From: Trueperaceae bacterium
GTDB taxonomy: Bacteria; Deinococcota; Deinococci; Deinococcales; Trueperaceae
Direction: 5' to 3'
DNA length: 34,626 bases
NCBI GenBank assembly: GCA_007128755.1
Contig: SKWV01000455.1
Location: forward strand, 1-34,626
Every line of letters starts with the position of its first letter. Within the stretch, counting starts at the first letter, position 1. Shown here in pieces: positions 32,190 to 34,626 of the stretch. Below the pieces are notes generated by a model. That model searched no databases, had not been told where the DNA came from, and was given only the letters and a program-made list of their open reading frames with translations. The translations under genes were made by a program, and so were the position numbers.

Positions 32190-33244
32190 GAGTACCGGAT
32201 CCGCGGGTCGACGAGCCCGAGCAAGACGTCCGAGAGGAAGTTCCCGAGCATGAGCAGCACCGCCGAGACGGTGAGCAGCCCCATGACGATGTAGAGGTCC
32301 TGCGCCTTCACCGCGGCGACGAACGCCGGCGTGATGCCGGGCCAGCGGATCACGAACTCCACCAGGCCCGCGCCGCCGATGAGCGAAGGCAGCAGCGTGC
32401 CGATCCCCGAGATGAGCGGGTTGAGGGCATTGCGCAGGGCGTGCTTGTAGACCACCGTGCGGGGGTGAAGGCCCTTGGCCGACGCGGTGCGCACGAAGTC
32501 GGACCGGAGGTACTCGAGCATCTGGCCGCGCAGTACCCGCACCAGGCTCGCGAGCGACGCGGTGGTCACCACCAGGACCGGCAGCACCAGGTGCCACATC
32601 CGGTCCTGGAGCCGGCCGAGCGGCGAGAGCCCCTCGTAGACCTGGCTCGTCCGCATGCCTCCCACCGGGAAGGCGAGGCCGCGATCGATGTCGTAGGTGA
32701 TCGGCCGGAGCACCTGCTCGAGCACGGTCCCCGATCCCGCCACCTCGCGCAACGTCGGCTGCATCAGGAGGACCCCCGTGATCAACACGAGGATGAAGAA
32801 GAAGTTCGGGATCGCCAGCCCCAGGAACGACAAGAACGTCACGACCTTGTCGCCGATCGAGTACTGCCGCACCGCGGAGTAGACGGCGATCGGGATCGTC
32901 AGCAGGTAGGTGAAGAAGAGCGAGACGACGACGAGCGACATGCTGTTCAGCACCAGCGGGTAGATGACGGCGTCGACGGGCGCGCGGTAGCTGAACGACT
33001 CGCCGAAGTACCCGTAGCGCACGATGCTCCACATCCAGTTCGCGTACTGGACGAGCACGGGTTGATCGAGCGCGAAGCGCTCGCGCATGCGCTGCAACTG
33101 TTCGGGGTCGATGTTCGGGTCGAGCGCGAAGCGATCCGTGAAGTCACCCGGCGCAGCCTGGATGATCAGGAAGGCGAGGAGCGTGGCGCCGAGGAACGTC
33201 GGCACCATCTGCAGGAACCGCCGGAACACGTAGCTGATGACCAT
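32186..33244 (-). CDS. dppB: DppB/OppB-type ABC transporter permease
   Basis: A 352-residue permease with the DppB pattern: N-terminal helix (T-F-L-G-A-T-L-L-A-F-L-I-I-Q), A-A-P-G-D, Q-P-V-L-V-Q-Y, then five helices, the EAA loop D-F-V-R-T-A-S-A-K-G-L and the end V-D-P-R-I-R-Y-S. It carries an insertion of about 40 residues in the external loop near 165-215, matching the enlarged DppC partner. GTGA overlap with that partner shows they are made together. It follows the amidohydrolase gene by 29 bases with only a weak ribosome site. Confidence 0.93.
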   Translation of the reverse strand: MVISYVFRRFLQMVPTFLGATLLAFLIIQAAPGDFTDRFALDPNIDPEQLQRMRERFALDQPVLVQYANWMWSIVRYGYFGESFSYRAPVDAVIYPLVLNSMSLVVVSLFFTYLLTIPIAVYSAVRQYSIGDKVVTFLSFLGLAIPNFFFILVLITGVLLMQPTLREVAGSGTVLEQVLRPITYDIDRGLAFPVGGMRTSQVYEGLSPLGRLQDRMWHLVLPVLVVTTASLASLVRVLRGQMLEYLRSDFVRTASAKGLHPRTVVYKHALRNALNPLISGIGTLLPSLIGGAGLVEFVIRWPGITPAFVAAVKAQDLYIVMGLLTVSAVLLMLGNFLSDVLLGLVDPRIRYS

Positions 33245-33273
33245 CGCGGCGTCCGCCTAGGGATCGAGACCCC

Positions 33274-34506
33274 TCAGGCGCGGACCTCCCGCCCGTCACG
33301 CCAGACGCGCAGCGTCTCGGTGGCCTGGAGCGCCCGGATGTCGCTCGTCGGGTCGCCGGGCACGAGCACCAGATCGGCGGCCGCGCCCACGCGCACGCTG
33401 CCCCCGTCGATGCCGAGCAGGCGCGCGGCGGTCGACGTCGCGGCGGTGATCGCCTCGAGCGGCGTGAGGCCGCCGTGCACCAGCAGCTCGAGCTCGCGGG
33501 CGCTCGTGCGGCCATGGGGCAGCATGAAGCCGGCGTCGGTCCCGACCACGATCGGCGCGCCGGCGCGGTGGACGCGCTCCAGGCTCCCCCACTTGTCCTC
33601 GCGGCAGCGCTCGAGCCACGCCCAGGAGTCGTCGGAGCCGCCGAGGGCGTCGCGGCCGATCTCGAAGTTCATCTCGTTGACGAGCAGCGTCGGCACGTAG
33701 AAGGTGCCGCGCTCCGCCATCAGGTCGGCCGTCTCCTCATCGATCCAGTGCCCGTGCTCGACGCTGTCGAGGCCGGCGCGCACCGCCATGGTCACGCTCG
33801 GGCCGCCCGACGTATGCGCGGCGACGTGACGCTCGAGCCGGTGCGCCTCGTCGATCGCTGCGACGACCTCCTCGTCGGTCATCTCTTGTTTGTACGGCCT
33901 CGACAGGTCGCGGCTCGAGCCGCCGCAGAGGTTGATCTTGATGCAGTCCGCGCCCCGCTTGACCTGCTCGCGCACACCGCGCCGGAAGCCGTCCGCGCCG
34001 TCGCAAGGGGCGTTCACGTCACGAAGCCCGACGTGATCGGCCCAACCGCCCTTGTCCATGTGTCCGCTCGTCACCGAGAGACCTTGGCCGCAGGCCACGA
34101 TGCGCGGGCCCGGGACGTGGCCGTGCGCGATCGCGTCGCGGAGCGCGAGCACGACACCGCCGGGGGCGTTCAGGTCGCGGACGGCCGTGAACCCCGCGCG
34201 CAGCGTCTCCATGGCGTGGTGCGCGGCCTCGAGGGCGAGCGCCGGATAGCTCCGCGAGAGCGTCGCGAGCTTGTAGTCGATCGGCCGTGGAGAACCGTCG
34301 TACGCGAGGTGGACGTGCGCGTCGATCATCCCCGGCATGAGCGTGGAGTCGGGAGCGTCGATCGTGACGACGGTGTCGGGGAGGCGGCCGAGCTCGGCCA
34401 CGGCCCCGATCCAGGAGACGGAGCTCCCCTCGACGACCACGGCCATGCCGTGCCGTGCGGGCGTGCCGTCGCCGATCACGAGACGTTCAGGACGGATGAC
34501 GATCAT
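33274..34506 (-). CDS. Metal-dependent amidohydrolase (imidazolonepropionase/prolidase-like)
   Basis: A 410-residue TIM-barrel amidohydrolase with a complete metal set: His64 and His66 (D-A-H-V-H-L), Lys190 (C-I-K-I-N), His231 (A-A-H-T-S-G), His251 (V-E-H-G-H) and Asp324 (G-T-D-A-G). It belongs to the same family as the gene at 4677-5882 but keeps the histidine lost there. Members hydrolyse dipeptides, N-acyl amino acids or cyclic amides in the cytoplasm. GAGGAG seven bases before the ATG at 34506 fixes the start. It is the first gene of block 3 in the window and is followed by a permease pair, so it may act on the imported solute. Confidence 0.9.
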   Translation of the reverse strand: MIVIRPERLVIGDGTPARHGMAVVVEGSSVSWIGAVAELGRLPDTVVTIDAPDSTLMPGMIDAHVHLAYDGSPRPIDYKLATLSRSYPALALEAAHHAMETLRAGFTAVRDLNAPGGVVLALRDAIAHGHVPGPRIVACGQGLSVTSGHMDKGGWADHVGLRDVNAPCDGADGFRRGVREQVKRGADCIKINLCGGSSRDLSRPYKQEMTDEEVVAAIDEAHRLERHVAAHTSGGPSVTMAVRAGLDSVEHGHWIDEETADLMAERGTFYVPTLLVNEMNFEIGRDALGGSDDSWAWLERCREDKWGSLERVHRAGAPIVVGTDAGFMLPHGRTSARELELLVHGGLTPLEAITAATSTAARLLGIDGGSVRVGAAADLVLVPGDPTSDIRALQATETLRVWRDGREVRA

Positions 34507-34626
34507 GTGGGGTCTCCTCGGGTCACGCGTGGGCCGTGCGGAGGGTGCGATACGGGCACCGCGGTGGGGGCAAGATAGGTCGAGCGCCGGGCGCGCGGCC
34601 GGCGTCCGGGCGACGATGCGCCCGGA
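34507..34626. promoter_or_regulatory. Upstream region of block 3, weak promoter candidate
   Basis: The last 120 bases hold no gene. On the minus strand a TATCTT -10-like box (34572-34577) is followed by the 10-base palindrome CACCGCGGTG (34557-34566), an arrangement like that of the GntR promoters, but no -35 box is seen and GC-rich palindromes are frequent by chance. Confidence 0.25.

Noticed and set aside
32190..33032. Extension of the DppC-type permease to 690 residues
   Set aside because: The extra part is a shadow of the DppB-type gene; the GTGA overlap gives the natural start.
1..34626. Mobile element, CRISPR array, tRNA or foreign island
   Set aside because: No transposase or integrase motifs, no repeat-spacer pattern, no tRNA-like cloverleaf noticed, and composition is uniform.

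Overview
The window is uniformly GC-rich and gene-dense. It has no recognisable rRNA, tRNA, CRISPR array or insertion sequence, and no gene-free stretch reaches 300 bases. Both substrate-binding proteins have plain Sec signal peptides (AFA|QS and AQA|QS) with no lipobox cysteine. Together with the M32 'Taq-type' carboxypeptidase, the strong TTGACA promoters and the composition, this suggests a high-GC Deinococcota bacterium such as a Trueperales member. That assignment is an inference; Chloroflexota or a proteobacterium remain possible.

The genes form three transcription blocks. Block 1 (about 9472 down to 1, minus strand): a GntR/FCD regulator, then a class I aminotransferase, an allantoinase/dihydroorotase-like enzyme, an amidohydrolase, an M55 D-aminopeptidase-like protein, an amidase, a DUF885-like zinc peptidase and a PuuE-like polysaccharide-deacetylase-fold protein cut by the window edge. 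Block 2 (9645 to 18743, plus strand, divergent from the regulator): a TIM-barrel glycosidase-like protein, a peptide-type substrate-binding protein, an S9 peptidase, an M32 carboxypeptidase, an M20 carbamoylase-type amidohydrolase and an M29/NicX-like protein. Block 3 (34506 down to 18813, minus strand, convergent with block 2): an amidohydrolase, two DppBC-type permease pairs, a Rid-family protein, a second GntR regulator, a second substrate-binding protein, and then a run of overlapping genes: VOC protein, degenerate aminotransferase, intact aminotransferase, two tandem DUF4438 proteins, an LDH2-family oxidoreductase and an M14 carboxypeptidase.

Blocks 1 and 2 look like one regulon. The same 18-base element, CTGTCGATTGTCGACAAT, sits just downstream of three promoters: that of the block 1 aminotransferase, and the divergent pair serving the regulator and block 2. 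Each promoter has a perfect TTGACA -35 box and a 17-base spacer. The simplest reading is an autorepressed GntR switch for uptake and stepwise breakdown of a peptide-, amide- or ureide-containing compound.

Block 3 holds the least described material: a translationally coupled operon with a shortened aminotransferase-fold protein that has lost its PLP residues, two DUF4438 paralogues, a VOC protein and an LDH2-family protein whose usual S-H-G motif reads G-Q-G. Several other enzymes in the window also have a substituted key residue (amidohydrolase His to Asp, Rid Arg to His, NicX-like Asp to Gly). No ABC-transporter ATPase gene is present, so the permeases must use subunits encoded elsewhere.
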